NCBI RefSeq assembly: GCF_000018545.1
Contig: NC_012586.1
Location: 1,922,001 to 1,986,000, forward strand
Origin: Sinorhizobium fredii NGR234
Lineage (GTDB): Bacteria; Pseudomonadota; Alphaproteobacteria; Rhizobiales; Rhizobiaceae
DNA: 64,000 nt
Direction: 5' to 3'
Numbering within the stretch: the first letter of the stretch is position 1; the number at the start of each line of letters is the position of its first letter. A program made the position numbers and the translations under genes. Positions 18,694 to 27,871 of the stretch are shown here, in pieces. The notes beneath the pieces are model-generated. The model saw only the letters and a list, made by a program, of their open reading frames with translations, was not told the origin of the DNA and searched no databases.

Positions 18694-19688
18694 GCCGGAT
18701 TTCCGAGGATACGGCTCTCGATCGGTTCGCCGGGCTGCCTGCGGCTTCCGAGCATTCCGACGGGCAGCGCCGCCGCATGGAAGAACCAGGCGACGACCGT
18801 GTAGATCCCCATGCCGAGGCTGCGCTTCTTGATGCTCGCCAGCGCAACGACAGCTGCGACCATGGCCAGGACGGCGCCGATCGCGACAAGCTTGTCAGGC
18901 AGGAAGACGATCAGGCACAGGCAGACCAGCCACCAGAGATGCACGAGCCCCCAGAGCCTGAGTTCCGGCAGTTCGCGCAGGAGCTGGAGGAAATAGGGCT
19001 TGCCGAGCGAAGCGCGCAGGAGCTCGCCGATGCCATAGAGATATTTGCTCTTCCAGCGACGGACGAGCAGCCGGTAGGAATTGACCGTGTGGCCGAAGTG
19101 CTGGACGAACCGCCGATCGAGGCGGTGAAGACCCCAGCCGGCGCTTCTCAGCCGGATGCCGAGATCGAACTCCTCATAGCCGTGCAAATTGCGATCCGAG
19201 AGGTAGCCGACATCCTCGATGGCGCTGCGCCTGTAGAGGCCGCCACCATTCATGCGGTCGATCGGCCCGATACGGTTTTCCGGAGCATTGCGGTTGACGC
19301 GTCGCGCAAATTCCAGATTGGCGACATGCATCTCCTCGACGTGACCGGTCACGCCGGCGATGCCCGGATTGTCGGCGAGAAAGCGGACGGCTTCGTCGAG
19401 AAAGCCGGCATCCAGCAGCATGTCGCCATCAATGAGGCAGACATGCTCGTGACGCGAATATTGAAAGCCGAGTTGCGGCCCGATCCCACAGCTCGGCCGC
19501 GCCGGCGGCGCGATCTGCGCTATGACGACCGGATATTGAGCGGCGATCTCGACCGTGGCGTCCGACGATCCGCTGTCGGCGACAATGACTTCGCCGCCGA
19601 TGCCCCGAAGCGCCGCCAAGGCGCTTTCGATTGTCGCGGCAATACGCTTCTCTTCATTCAAGGTCTTGATAATAACGGATATCGCCAA
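18690..19688 (-). CDS. Glycosyltransferase family 2 with C-terminal membrane segments
   Basis: The 332-residue protein opens with the GT-A fold pattern of GT2 enzymes (ISVIIKTLNEEKRIAATIES, then GGEVIVADSGSSDATVEIA). A DxD-like site occurs in CLIDGDMLLD, and an acceptor-binding ED-like region in NLHGYEEFDLGIRLR. Two or three membrane segments follow residue 250 (LVHLWWLVCLCLIVFL; AVLAMVAAVVALASI). It would add one sugar to the lipid-linked repeat unit at the cytoplasmic face. It starts at TTG after a run of five G. It overlaps the next gene by four bases. Confidence 0.88.
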   Translation of the reverse strand: MAISVIIKTLNEEKRIAATIESALAALRGIGGEVIVADSGSSDATVEIAAQYPVVIAQIAPPARPSCGIGPQLGFQYSRHEHVCLIDGDMLLDAGFLDEAVRFLADNPGIAGVTGHVEEMHVANLEFARRVNRNAPENRIGPIDRMNGGGLYRRSAIEDVGYLSDRNLHGYEEFDLGIRLRSAGWGLHRLDRRFVQHFGHTVNSYRLLVRRWKSKYLYGIGELLRASLGKPYFLQLLRELPELRLWGLVHLWWLVCLCLIVFLPDKLVAIGAVLAMVAAVVALASIKKRSLGMGIYTVVAWFFHAAALPVGMLGSRRQPGEPIESRILGNPA

Positions 19689-19749
19689 GGAGGCCCCCAG
19701 GAAGGTTACGCCGTGCTTCCGCTCGCCGCGCCCATGCCGCCAGAATGCA

Positions 19750-20196
19750 CTAAGCTGAACTTTCTACCCGCGATGGCTTGAATTTTGGTTTACTTTGCCG
19801 GCCCCGCAAACGCCACCAGCGGCCGCTAAACCAGACGGCACCGACCCCGCATGTCGCCCCGGCCATTTTGACGGCAAGGTCCTCCAGGCGCGCGTGGCGA
19901 TCCGCCGACAGCATCTGCAGCAATTCGAGCCCGACCGCCGCTCCCAGCACCATGGCGAGAACAAGCGTTATGCGCCGCGGAAAGGCCGTCGCGAAGAGCA
20001 AGCCCATAAGCCCGTATGCGCCAAACCGCTCGACGTGAACCCACGTGCCGACATGCGGACGCATGCCGATCGGCGACAGCGTCGAGTAGGCGATCAGCGC
20101 CAACAGGAGCCATGCGAGCGCCTTGGCCGCGCGCCGCAAATCCATGATCCGCTGCCTCATATCTTCGGCCACCCCGCCGCATTGCGGCGTGCTCAT
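19750..20196 (-). CDS. VanZ-like family membrane protein
   Basis: The 148-residue protein has three to four membrane segments and the VanZ-family pattern: a first helix (ALAWLLLALIAYSTLSPIGM) leading into a polar segment, then VERFGAYGLMGLLFATAF, then VLGAAVGLELLQML followed by R-x-x-x-x-ED-L. It overlaps the upstream GT4 gene by ATGA and so is cotranslated with it. VanZ-like proteins occur in many polysaccharide and exosortase loci, but their biochemical role is unclear. The start could also be an internal ATG at 20160 or 20145. Confidence 0.8.
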   Translation of the reverse strand: MSTPQCGGVAEDMRQRIMDLRRAAKALAWLLLALIAYSTLSPIGMRPHVGTWVHVERFGAYGLMGLLFATAFPRRITLVLAMVLGAAVGLELLQMLSADRHARLEDLAVKMAGATCGVGAVWFSGRWWRLRGRQSKPKFKPSRVESSA

Positions 20197-21530
20197 CTGG
20201 CGAGCGCTCGATAGACCGCAAGGGTTCTCTGTGCGACGCCCGCCCAGCTGTGGGTCGATTCCACATGAGCGATCTGCGAACGGACCTCGTCGTCACTCGG
20301 GGGATTTTCGATCTTCCTGGCAATCGCGTCGGCAAGGGCGTCGATATCGCCGAGCGGGAAATAGTCATCGGCGGGCAAGCCGAGCTCGCGATTGGCAACG
20401 ATGTCGCTGGCGAGGACCGGCAAGCCGTGGGCCATGGCCTCCAGGAGGGCGATCGGCATCCCTTCATGACTGGAGGGCAGGACGAAGAGCGCCGCATTGG
20501 CAAAGAGTTCCGCCAGCCTGTCGCCCGACTGAAAGCCCGTCAGAACGACGCCGGGCACGGCTTCGGCCATCGCCCTCACCTCATTCGCAAAGGGCGTTTC
20601 GAACTCGGCGCTCCCCGCCAGGACGAGTTTGACGCCGGTATCGCCGAGGCTCGCGAAAGCCCGGATGAGATCGGTCTGGCGCTTCTCGGGAACGAGTCGC
20701 GCAGCAAGCAGAATATAGCCGCGGCTCGTCAGGCCGAACTCGTCGAGTATGCCGGTTCCGGCGCGCCACGGCATAATGGCAACGCCGTTCGGGATGAGGG
20801 ACACCGGCACGGTGTAACGCTCATCCATCGTCTCCACGATGTCCTTCGAAATGGCGATGCGCCCATGCGCAAGCCGCATGCCCAGGCGCTCTCCGAGTTT
20901 CAGCATGCGCTTGGCGAAGGTGCCCCACTTCTGCCGGTCGTAATCATAGCCGTGATGCGTGACCACCACCCTCATGCCCAGGAGCCGCGCCAGGGGAACC
21001 AGCAAGGCGGGGCCGATAGCATGAATATGCAGGACGTCCGGCCGGCGCAGCGCGGCGAAACAGACGCCGACGAAGGTGTGGGCAATGGCTTCGAGCGCCA
21101 TCAATCGCGGCGCCCAGAGCGGGAAGACGCGAACCTCGCCCCAGGAGTAGGAGGAGGATTTTGCGAGATAGCGCCGTCGCCCGATGACATCGACGCTCCA
21201 GCCGAGGGCGACCAGTCTGGCGGAGAGCATCTCGACATGTTTCTCCACGCCGCCCTGCACGTCCGGTATGCCGCGCAGTCCCAGCATCATCACACGCGGA
21301 CGCGCAGCAAGGGACGGGTGAAACCCGTCGCGTTCCTCCGCCGACAATGCCACGCCGCCGAGGCCGAAGGAAGACCCTTCGAGCAGCGCGGCGGTCGCAC
21401 CGTCCTGCACATGGACCGGGAGCAGCTTTTCGGGAAACCGCTCGACGCCGCCACGAGCGTTGCGCACCGACGCCACCGAACCTCTCGGCTGCTGCGGACC
21501 GTCTCGCGAGACTGCGGTCTGACTGCTCAT
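20193..21530 (-). CDS. Glycosyltransferase family 4 with an N-terminal extension
   Basis: The GT-B core runs from about residue 78 (RVMMLGLRGIPDVQGGVEKH) to the end. It has the donor-binding motif region SSHEGMPIALLEAMAHGLPV with the E-x7-E pattern typical of GT4 retaining enzymes. The first 77 residues are polar, low in complexity and without a recognised domain, unusual for this family. The ATG at 21530 has AGGA five bases upstream, so the extension appears to be translated. The gene follows the other GT4 gene by 114 bp and overlaps the VanZ gene. Confidence 0.88.
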   Translation of the reverse strand: MSSQTAVSRDGPQQPRGSVASVRNARGGVERFPEKLLPVHVQDGATAALLEGSSFGLGGVALSAEERDGFHPSLAARPRVMMLGLRGIPDVQGGVEKHVEMLSARLVALGWSVDVIGRRRYLAKSSSYSWGEVRVFPLWAPRLMALEAIAHTFVGVCFAALRRPDVLHIHAIGPALLVPLARLLGMRVVVTHHGYDYDRQKWGTFAKRMLKLGERLGMRLAHGRIAISKDIVETMDERYTVPVSLIPNGVAIMPWRAGTGILDEFGLTSRGYILLAARLVPEKRQTDLIRAFASLGDTGVKLVLAGSAEFETPFANEVRAMAEAVPGVVLTGFQSGDRLAELFANAALFVLPSSHEGMPIALLEAMAHGLPVLASDIVANRELGLPADDYFPLGDIDALADAIARKIENPPSDDEVRSQIAHVESTHSWAGVAQRTLAVYRALAR

Positions 21531-21644
21531 GGTTGTCCTGCCCCGGAAGTTTCCCTTTGGACAGCTTTTACGAGCGGAACACTTTCGCCCGGCGTAAGAA
21601 GATCGCTAAACTTTTAAGCGGCTGGCCAAAAACCGAACGTCGGA

Positions 21645-22889
21645 TCAGGCGACGCCGAGCGACGCGTAGAGGTCGAGGGTCCTCGCCCGATAGGCCGCGG
21701 CGGAAAATTCGCTGGAGATCCACGAACGCCCCTCGGCCCCCATGCGGCGGCGCGCTGCCGGCGAAAGCGCCGCCATTGCGCGCAGCGCCCTTGCCAGATC
21801 TTCCGGCTTCCCGGAGGACGCCAGCAACCCGGTTTCACCTTCCCTCACCATTTCCGGAATGCCACCGATCGCCGCGCCGATGACCGGCCGCTGCAGCGCA
21901 TAGGTCTCGAGAAGGCTGATCGGCGCATTCTCGTACCATTCCGAAGGAAGCACGAGGGCGCGGGATTCGCCGATGACGCGATGCAGCTTGTCCCCGGAAA
22001 GATAACCGGCAAAAGTCACGTCTGCGCCGAGTTCGCCCGCCAATCGACGAAGGCTCGCCTCTTCGGGGCCGGTCCCGGCAACAATCAGCCGCTCTCCCGA
22101 AAGGGCGATCGCTCTGATCAGGGTCGCCAGGCCTTTTTCGGGCGCCAGGCGGCCGGCGAAGACAAAATAGTCGCCCTCCTGCCAATCGGTGCGAAAGGTG
22201 GAGACATCGACGAAATTAGGCACGTGGACCATCTTCTCGCGCGGCCAACCCCATTCGGCGAGCTTTTCCAGGTAGAAGCGGCTCGGCACGACGAGCCGAT
22301 CCACCTTGTCGCGGTAGAGGCCGAGCAGCCGATGCAGCATGGTTTCGGCAAGCACCACGGCGCTCAGGGGCACGGAGTCCTTGACGCAGCGATGGCGAAG
22401 CACGTTGTAGATCTTCCCGCCGCGACAGTCTTCGCAGACCTTGCCGTCGCGCAGCATCTTGTAGGACGGGCAGGCGAGCTTGAGATCATGAACCGTCATG
22501 ACCACCGGAATGCCGGCGGATTTCAGGGTGGAGAAAATCGCCGGCGACAGATGGTGGTAGACGTTGTGGGCATGCGCGATCGCCGGGCGCCTGTGCTCGA
22601 TCAGCCGACCGACGTTGCGTTGGGCCTCGAGCGAATAGATGACGCTTGCCGCCTGCACCGCCTTGCGAAACAGGCCCGTCTGCCGGCCATATTCGATCTC
22701 GGAGACGAAATAGTCGGACCAAGGCGTAGGTTCATTGCTGTCGTGCCGCATGGCGAAGGGCACCACGTCCCAGCCGATTTCGGCGAACATGCTCATGTGG
22801 TCGAAGAAGACCACCTCCGCTCCGCCGCGGCGATAGAAGTAGTTGTTGATCGCCAGCAGGCGCTTCCCGGCTTTCTCGAGCACCGGCAT
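21645..22889 (-). CDS. Glycosyltransferase family 4
   Basis: The 414-residue protein starts with the acceptor-side motif LAINNYFYRRGGAEVVFFDH. The family features are HAHNVYHHLSP, a Cys-rich insert (CPSYKMLRDGKVCEDCRGGK), the domain linker VFAGRLAPEKGLATLI and the donor site SEWYENAPISLLETYALQRP. The four-Cys insert is seen in a subset of polysaccharide GT4 enzymes. A perfect ribosome site (AGGAGG, six bases before ATG) sets the start, 9 bp after the deacetylase stop. It would add a sugar to the growing repeat unit. Confidence 0.9.
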   Translation of the reverse strand: MPVLEKAGKRLLAINNYFYRRGGAEVVFFDHMSMFAEIGWDVVPFAMRHDSNEPTPWSDYFVSEIEYGRQTGLFRKAVQAASVIYSLEAQRNVGRLIEHRRPAIAHAHNVYHHLSPAIFSTLKSAGIPVVMTVHDLKLACPSYKMLRDGKVCEDCRGGKIYNVLRHRCVKDSVPLSAVVLAETMLHRLLGLYRDKVDRLVVPSRFYLEKLAEWGWPREKMVHVPNFVDVSTFRTDWQEGDYFVFAGRLAPEKGLATLIRAIALSGERLIVAGTGPEEASLRRLAGELGADVTFAGYLSGDKLHRVIGESRALVLPSEWYENAPISLLETYALQRPVIGAAIGGIPEMVREGETGLLASSGKPEDLARALRAMAALSPAARRRMGAEGRSWISSEFSAAAYRARTLDLYASLGVA

Positions 22890-22898
22890 TTCGGCCTC

Positions 22899-23654
22899 CT
22901 ACCAATCGAGCCGGTCGAGGGCCTCATCGACCGGAAGCACGCGGCAGCCCTTTTCAACGGCATAGCGCACGAGGTTGTCGAAGGTTTCCGGCGTGCAGCC
23001 ATAGGGCGTTGGCCGCGGCGCGACGTCATGCGTGAAGAAGATCAGCCAGCCGGGCTCGGCGACGACGTCGTCGATCCATCGGGTCAGGGTTTGGGCATGC
23101 TGCTCGGGCTGGCGGATCTCGACGGCCCTGAGCATCAGCGGATCCACGGGTCCACGGTTGATGGCCTCGCCGCCGGCGCGGCAGGATCGATACCGCCGGC
23201 GCAGTTCGGGGCGCGCCAGGGGCCAGGCGGCGTTGTAAGGGAAGGCGAAGTTGCGCGCCGGCCGGGCGACGCCGACGCTCTCCAGATACTCGGCATTTCG
23301 GTCGAGATCGGCGGCGAGACCACCGGCGCTACGCACCCGGTGGTGCGCGAAGGTGTGGCAGCCGATCTCGTGGCCGCGCGCCAGCAGTTCCGCGCATCCT
23401 TCCGGCGTGATCAGGGTCCGGTCCTTCTCCACTTGTCCGGCGAGACCACCGGCGATGTAGAAGGTTCCGCGAACGTCGTATCGCTCGAGTGTTGCCGCCC
23501 CTTCGTGAAGCGCGCTGTCCGGCACGTCGTCGAAGGTGAAGGAGACCAGCGGGAGCTCCGTTTTCAGGGAGCGCCGCGCCCGGGCGAGCCGCCAGATTGC
23601 CCGGTTGGCCAGCCGGTCGACAAACGCGCCGATCTTTACTTCCACGTCACGCAT
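22899..23654 (-). CDS. Polysaccharide deacetylase (NodB-homology domain)
   Basis: The 251-residue protein has the carbohydrate esterase 4 motifs: VSFTFDDVPDSAL (TFDD metal site), HEIGCHTFAHHRV (HTxxH metal ligands) and a late FFTHDVAP. It probably removes acetyl groups from an amino sugar in the polymer or its lipid-linked unit. No signal peptide is visible, which suggests cytoplasmic action on a precursor. The start chosen is the ATG at 23654, which overlaps the ligase gene by 8 bp; a longer frame reaching 23756 has no support. Confidence 0.85.
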   Translation of the reverse strand: MRDVEVKIGAFVDRLANRAIWRLARARRSLKTELPLVSFTFDDVPDSALHEGAATLERYDVRGTFYIAGGLAGQVEKDRTLITPEGCAELLARGHEIGCHTFAHHRVRSAGGLAADLDRNAEYLESVGVARPARNFAFPYNAAWPLARPELRRRYRSCRAGGEAINRGPVDPLMLRAVEIRQPEQHAQTLTRWIDDVVAEPGWLIFFTHDVAPRPTPYGCTPETFDNLVRYAVEKGCRVLPVDEALDRLDW

Positions 23655-24978
23655 GAGCGACACGCTTCCTGTTTTCCGGGACGGCACCTTGCGCCACCAC
23701 GGCGCTCGATTGCAGGTGCAGTCCGTAGAGGGCAAAGACGAAAGTGAACCAGACAAAGCTTCCGCCTTCGAAGAAGAGGGTTTCGAGACCGGCGTGGAAG
23801 ATCGTGTAAAGCCAGATGCGGACGTAAAGCCGCGTCAGGGGCGCGTTCTCACGGTCGGACGCGAGGCGCGAAATATCGCGAAGCGGCAGCAGGACGACCC
23901 AGATGAGCGTCAGCAGCAGTCCCGGGAACCCGGTGGTCAATGCAATGTCGAGATAGGAATTGTGGCCGTTCGCAGCAGCCACCGCCCAGGTCTCCACCGA
24001 GCCGCCGCTGTAGACCAGTTCCTCCGTCTGCCAGAACGCCCGAAAACCGTAACCCGTCAACGGTCGCTCGGCGAGTGCCGAGAAAGCGAACCGCCAGATG
24101 TCGGAGCGATTGGTGAATGTCGCATCGATGCCAAGGCCGCTGATGAATTCTCCAAGCGGCCGGAAAACCGCCGAGCCGACGGCGAACAGGTTGAACAGGC
24201 CGACACCGCCGATGACGATCAGGGCACGCAGCGGCCGCATCTTTTCGAACAGCCAGCCGAGGACCAGGATGGCCGGCAGCATCGCCGTCGAGGTCTTCCC
24301 GCCGGTGTTGACGAGGAACAGGAACGACAGCACGAAGATTGTCAGCCCGGCCATGCGCGACCAGGCGCTCGCGACGAAAAGGCCGAAGAAGGCGGCGAGC
24401 ACCATCGCCGAGGCCGCGCTGTTCTTGTGCGGAAAATGGCCGCGCCAAAGGCCGGCATTCATCGGCTCGCGCAGTTCGGACGCCTGATGGATGGCGAGCG
24501 TCGGCTTGAAGAGAATGCCGTAATAGGCGAATGCCAGCATGATCAGGGTGCCGATCCCGAGCATCTTGGCGAAGTGGCGCTCCGAAGCGGGGAGCAGCAG
24601 ATAGATGCTGGCATTGACCGTCATCATCGTCGAGAGAACGATGCCCTTGATGCCGAGCATCGGATGAGCGGAGATCAGCGAGACGAGGAGAAACCAAAAG
24701 CAGAGAATGGCCAGAAGCAGGCGTGGCTGCAGGATGATATCCCGCATCGGATGGAGCAGCCCATAGCCGAGTATCCCGGCGGACAGCAGCAGCGCCAGGA
24801 TCTGGTTCAGGCGGTTGGAGTTGCCGGCGGAAGGATCGAGGATCGCCTCTCCCGTCAGATCGACATAGGGCGTGATCGACACCCACAGAAAGAGAAACAT
24901 CGCCATGAAGAGGAAGGCGCCGACGCGCGCCCTCACAGCGTCCGGCGCACTTGTCTCCCGATAGGCGGCGCTGGTCAT
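23647..24978 (-). CDS. O-antigen ligase / Wzy-like polymerase family membrane protein
   Basis: The protein of about 443 residues has some ten membrane segments and the family's conserved HN motif in the large periplasmic loop (AAANGHNSYLDIALTTGFPG), preceded by RPLTGYGFRAFW. Wzy polymerases and WaaL ligases share this layout, and sequence alone does not separate them; beside a flippase and a Wzz protein, polymerase is more likely. The ATG at 24978 lies 14 bp after the Wzz stop; an upstream frame to 25119 overlaps Wzz and lacks likeness to the family. Confidence 0.83.
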   Translation of the reverse strand: MTSAAYRETSAPDAVRARVGAFLFMAMFLFLWVSITPYVDLTGEAILDPSAGNSNRLNQILALLLSAGILGYGLLHPMRDIILQPRLLLAILCFWFLLVSLISAHPMLGIKGIVLSTMMTVNASIYLLLPASERHFAKMLGIGTLIMLAFAYYGILFKPTLAIHQASELREPMNAGLWRGHFPHKNSAASAMVLAAFFGLFVASAWSRMAGLTIFVLSFLFLVNTGGKTSTAMLPAILVLGWLFEKMRPLRALIVIGGVGLFNLFAVGSAVFRPLGEFISGLGIDATFTNRSDIWRFAFSALAERPLTGYGFRAFWQTEELVYSGGSVETWAVAAANGHNSYLDIALTTGFPGLLLTLIWVVLLPLRDISRLASDRENAPLTRLYVRIWLYTIFHAGLETLFFEGGSFVWFTFVFALYGLHLQSSAVVAQGAVPENRKRVAHA

Positions 24979-24992
24979 TGCCGGCGTAGCTC

Positions 24993-26585
24993 CTATCCGG
25001 CCACGGGCCGCGGGTCGCGGACGTAGCGCCACAGGCCAAGTGCCAGCGCAATCCCGATACCTGCGGCAAGCCCGAACGCGGCACCGGCGATGAGCAGGAT
25101 CGATGTCGGCGGCGGCCAACTGCGCGCATTCGGCGGCAAGGCGCGCGAAATGACGCGGATATTTGTCGTGTCGATCTGCTGGCGCTCGGTGATCTGCTGG
25201 GCACGCGCCAGATGGGTCTCGTAGATCGCTGCCTTGGTGCGGGCATCGCGTTCGAGGTCACGAAGATGGACCTGAGCCTCGTTGTCGGTGAAGACGTTCG
25301 ACTGTTCGGCGTCGGCCTTGGCCCTCAGGGCGTTGAGCGCCGCGCGTTCCCGATCGGAATCCGCCTTGGCGCGCTCGGCTATGCGGCGCGCTTCCTGGTT
25401 GATGGCGGCTTCGAGCGTGGCCCGCTCCGAGCGCGCCGCAGCCAGACGTGGATGCCTTTCGCCATAGGTGAGCTGCATCGCGCCGATCTGCTGCTGCAGG
25501 GCGTTGTACTGCTGGCGCAGGTTCGTCATGTCGGCGGATTCGAAGACCGAGGCGCTGGTCGTCTGTCCTTGGGCAATCGCCGCACTCATCTGCTTGTAGC
25601 GGGTCTCGGCCTGGATGAAGCGTTGCTGGGCCTCGAGGACCTGGGTGTTGAGTTCGCTCGAGAGTTGATTGCTGACGAGTTCGCCATTGGCGGACAGCAA
25701 GCCGTTCTCGCGGCGGAAATCCTCGACTTTCCTTTCGGCCCCGGTGACGTTGCGGCGCAACTCGTCGAGACGCGCATTGAGGTTCTGCGCCACCCGGCCG
25801 GCGCTTTCCGCCGCCGATTGGAAGAGTTCCGCTTCGAAGGCGTCGACGATCGCGTCGGAGAGCGTGACGGCCTTTTCCGGCGTCTCGCTCCAGACCTCGA
25901 GAACGACGACGAAGGAGCGCTCCTCGCGACGCGCCTCGACCCTTTCCGACAAGGCGCGAATGACAGCCAGTTCCTTGTCGGCCTTGCTGTCTCCGGATGA
26001 GAACAGCGAGATCAAGGACGCCAGGGGTGACGGCTTGACGAATTCCCGATCGTTCGTCAGGTCAAGCTTGTCGATGACCCGCTTCAGAACGTTTCGCGAG
26101 GTCAGGATTCTGAGCTTGCTTTCGACTTCCAGCAGCTGCGCATCGCGCTGCGGGTTGCTGGTAAAGACGTCGTCGCTGACGACGTTGAGATTGGAGGGGT
26201 CCACGACGAGATCGGAATAGACGGTGTAGCGCGGCGTCGCCGTCACTGCATAGACAAAGGCGGCGGCGAGGCAGGCAATGAGCGCAAGGACGATCCATCT
26301 TGTCCCGTCACGCAGCCAGAGGATGACGTCATCGATGCCGACGCTGCCGAGATTGTGAAGCTGCGGAAAATACGTCCCGACGATCGCTGGACCGGGCTGG
26401 ACCACCGGCGCGGCCTGAATAACATCCGGCTGTTTCTGCTCCGGAATTTCCTTCTCTTGCGGTGGACGCGCCGTTTCCTCGTCCATCGCCGGAACGAGGT
26501 CCAGCAGCGAGCCGCCCGCGGCGCGCCGCGGGTAACGCGTCTCCAGGCGCAATCCTTGCTCTAAGGGCTCGCTCCGCCGATACAT
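24993..26585 (-). CDS. Wzz/GumC-type polysaccharide chain-length determinant (no kinase domain)
   Basis: The protein of about 530 residues has a Pro-rich cytosolic start and a first membrane segment (about residues 95-115, WIVLALIACLAAAFVYAV). A large periplasmic coiled-coil part rich in A/R/E follows, then a second membrane segment near the end (LLIAGAAFGLAAGIGIALAL). This is the polysaccharide co-polymerase layout. It ends a few residues after the second segment, without the Walker motifs and Tyr cluster of the fused BY-kinase forms. The start at 26585 has GGGGA ten bases upstream; ATG 26606 and GTG 26630 are alternatives. Confidence 0.85.
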   Translation of the reverse strand: MYRRSEPLEQGLRLETRYPRRAAGGSLLDLVPAMDEETARPPQEKEIPEQKQPDVIQAAPVVQPGPAIVGTYFPQLHNLGSVGIDDVILWLRDGTRWIVLALIACLAAAFVYAVTATPRYTVYSDLVVDPSNLNVVSDDVFTSNPQRDAQLLEVESKLRILTSRNVLKRVIDKLDLTNDREFVKPSPLASLISLFSSGDSKADKELAVIRALSERVEARREERSFVVVLEVWSETPEKAVTLSDAIVDAFEAELFQSAAESAGRVAQNLNARLDELRRNVTGAERKVEDFRRENGLLSANGELVSNQLSSELNTQVLEAQQRFIQAETRYKQMSAAIAQGQTTSASVFESADMTNLRQQYNALQQQIGAMQLTYGERHPRLAAARSERATLEAAINQEARRIAERAKADSDRERAALNALRAKADAEQSNVFTDNEAQVHLRDLERDARTKAAIYETHLARAQQITERQQIDTTNIRVISRALPPNARSWPPPTSILLIAGAAFGLAAGIGIALALGLWRYVRDPRPVAG

Positions 26586-26722
26586 CCGTAATTTTTCCCC
26601 ACGCATGCCCTTGACGCCACTGAAGAGCACTGCCGCTGCGTTGCCGCACCGCCTGTTAAGAATTAGGAGTGCAGGGTGAATATTCCGTTAAGCGCTGGCT
26701 GCGGCTGGTAACCTTCAACCGT

Positions 26723-27871
26723 TCAAAAATCGGTCAATAGCCGGCTCCAGCTTTCGGACGCGAGGCCGCCGATATAGATGTCGCCGCCGAGCGCCGCTTG
26801 CTTGATGTCGGCGTGGCGGGTGACCATGCAGAAATAGCCCCGATGGCGGAAGCACAACCACCGCTGGCGCGAAATCGCATTCATCAGGAATGGCTGCGCC
26901 ATGCCGGTGGCGAGGGCATAGCCTTCCGCGTCGAGGCAGGCGTACATTGCCGCGGTGACGTCAGCTTCGCGGCCGTCTTCGCAAAGCAGGTTAAGCACGC
27001 TCGCCATGCCGTTGGGCCTTCCGAAGAACAGGAAGGCGCCGATCGTGCGACCATCGTCGACAACGACCTTCCTGCATTGCAGCGTCCCGAGGCTCCTGTT
27101 CATCGCTGCAAGGTCGACGAGCCAGTCGAACTCGGATTTCGACCAGGTGGGACGGACCGAAAAACGCTCGAGCATCGGTGCCGCGCAACGGAGAAACTCA
27201 TCCAGGCTTGCTGTCCTCGCCTGGCAGCCCGTCGCGACCGTCGGTTTCGATGACGGGCTCCACCATCGCAGCACGCGGTCGATCAACCCCAGTGCGCCAA
27301 CGACCGGACGCGCTCTGAAGATCGGGAGGCGCCGGCCGGCGAGAACGGCTGCGGCGGCGAGCGGCCGGAAGAAGCGCTGCCATTCGAGACTCTGGATCGG
27401 CAGGATGACGCCCCCGCCGGCAACGCAGTGGTCGGCACTTACCGGCGAGGAGCTATCGGAAAAACACAGGTCCTGGCGAACCGCCCGCACGCTGCGGGCG
27501 AGCCGCGCCGCGCCGGCAGCACCCGTCTTGCCATCGACCATGAAGGCGCAAAGTAGACGCGCCACGATCCGGCGGCCATTGACGTCGAACTGCATCGGCA
27601 CCGAAAGAATGGCGCTGTCGATGTCGCCATTGCCCTTTTCATGCACGATGCTGCCCTGTTCAGGGGTATAAAAAGGGGCACCGAAGAAGACGGTGGCGAT
27701 GTAGCGGCAAAGGTCCTCCCCGGCCGCGCGGTCGCGCCTGCGAAACACCTTGTTGAACAATCGTCCGATCGCCGGAATATCGGCGCGTCCCATCGGGCGC
27801 GTGCCGGCCGGGCATGGCGGCTCCACAATGCCCGCCGGATGAGCCGCAATTTTCCGCAACTCAACTCCCAT
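26723..27871 (-). CDS. GNAT-like acyltransferase, paralogue A
   Basis: The 382-residue protein begins with a GNAT-like block (RPMGRADIPAIGRLFNKVFR) and ends in GGLASESWSRLLTDF. The same opening and ending recur in the gene at 30111-31229 (RPLVDADIPAIAGLFQKIFR ... VGEHWSRLIGG), so the two are distant paralogues flanking the flippase and methyltransferase genes. No catalytic residues can be named. It overlaps the flippase stop by 11 bp and so belongs to the polysaccharide operon. It may transfer an acyl or aminoacyl group to the polymer; this is inference from context. Confidence 0.6.
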   Translation of the reverse strand: MGVELRKIAAHPAGIVEPPCPAGTRPMGRADIPAIGRLFNKVFRRRDRAAGEDLCRYIATVFFGAPFYTPEQGSIVHEKGNGDIDSAILSVPMQFDVNGRRIVARLLCAFMVDGKTGAAGAARLARSVRAVRQDLCFSDSSSPVSADHCVAGGGVILPIQSLEWQRFFRPLAAAAVLAGRRLPIFRARPVVGALGLIDRVLRWWSPSSKPTVATGCQARTASLDEFLRCAAPMLERFSVRPTWSKSEFDWLVDLAAMNRSLGTLQCRKVVVDDGRTIGAFLFFGRPNGMASVLNLLCEDGREADVTAAMYACLDAEGYALATGMAQPFLMNAISRQRWLCFRHRGYFCMVTRHADIKQAALGGDIYIGGLASESWSRLLTDF

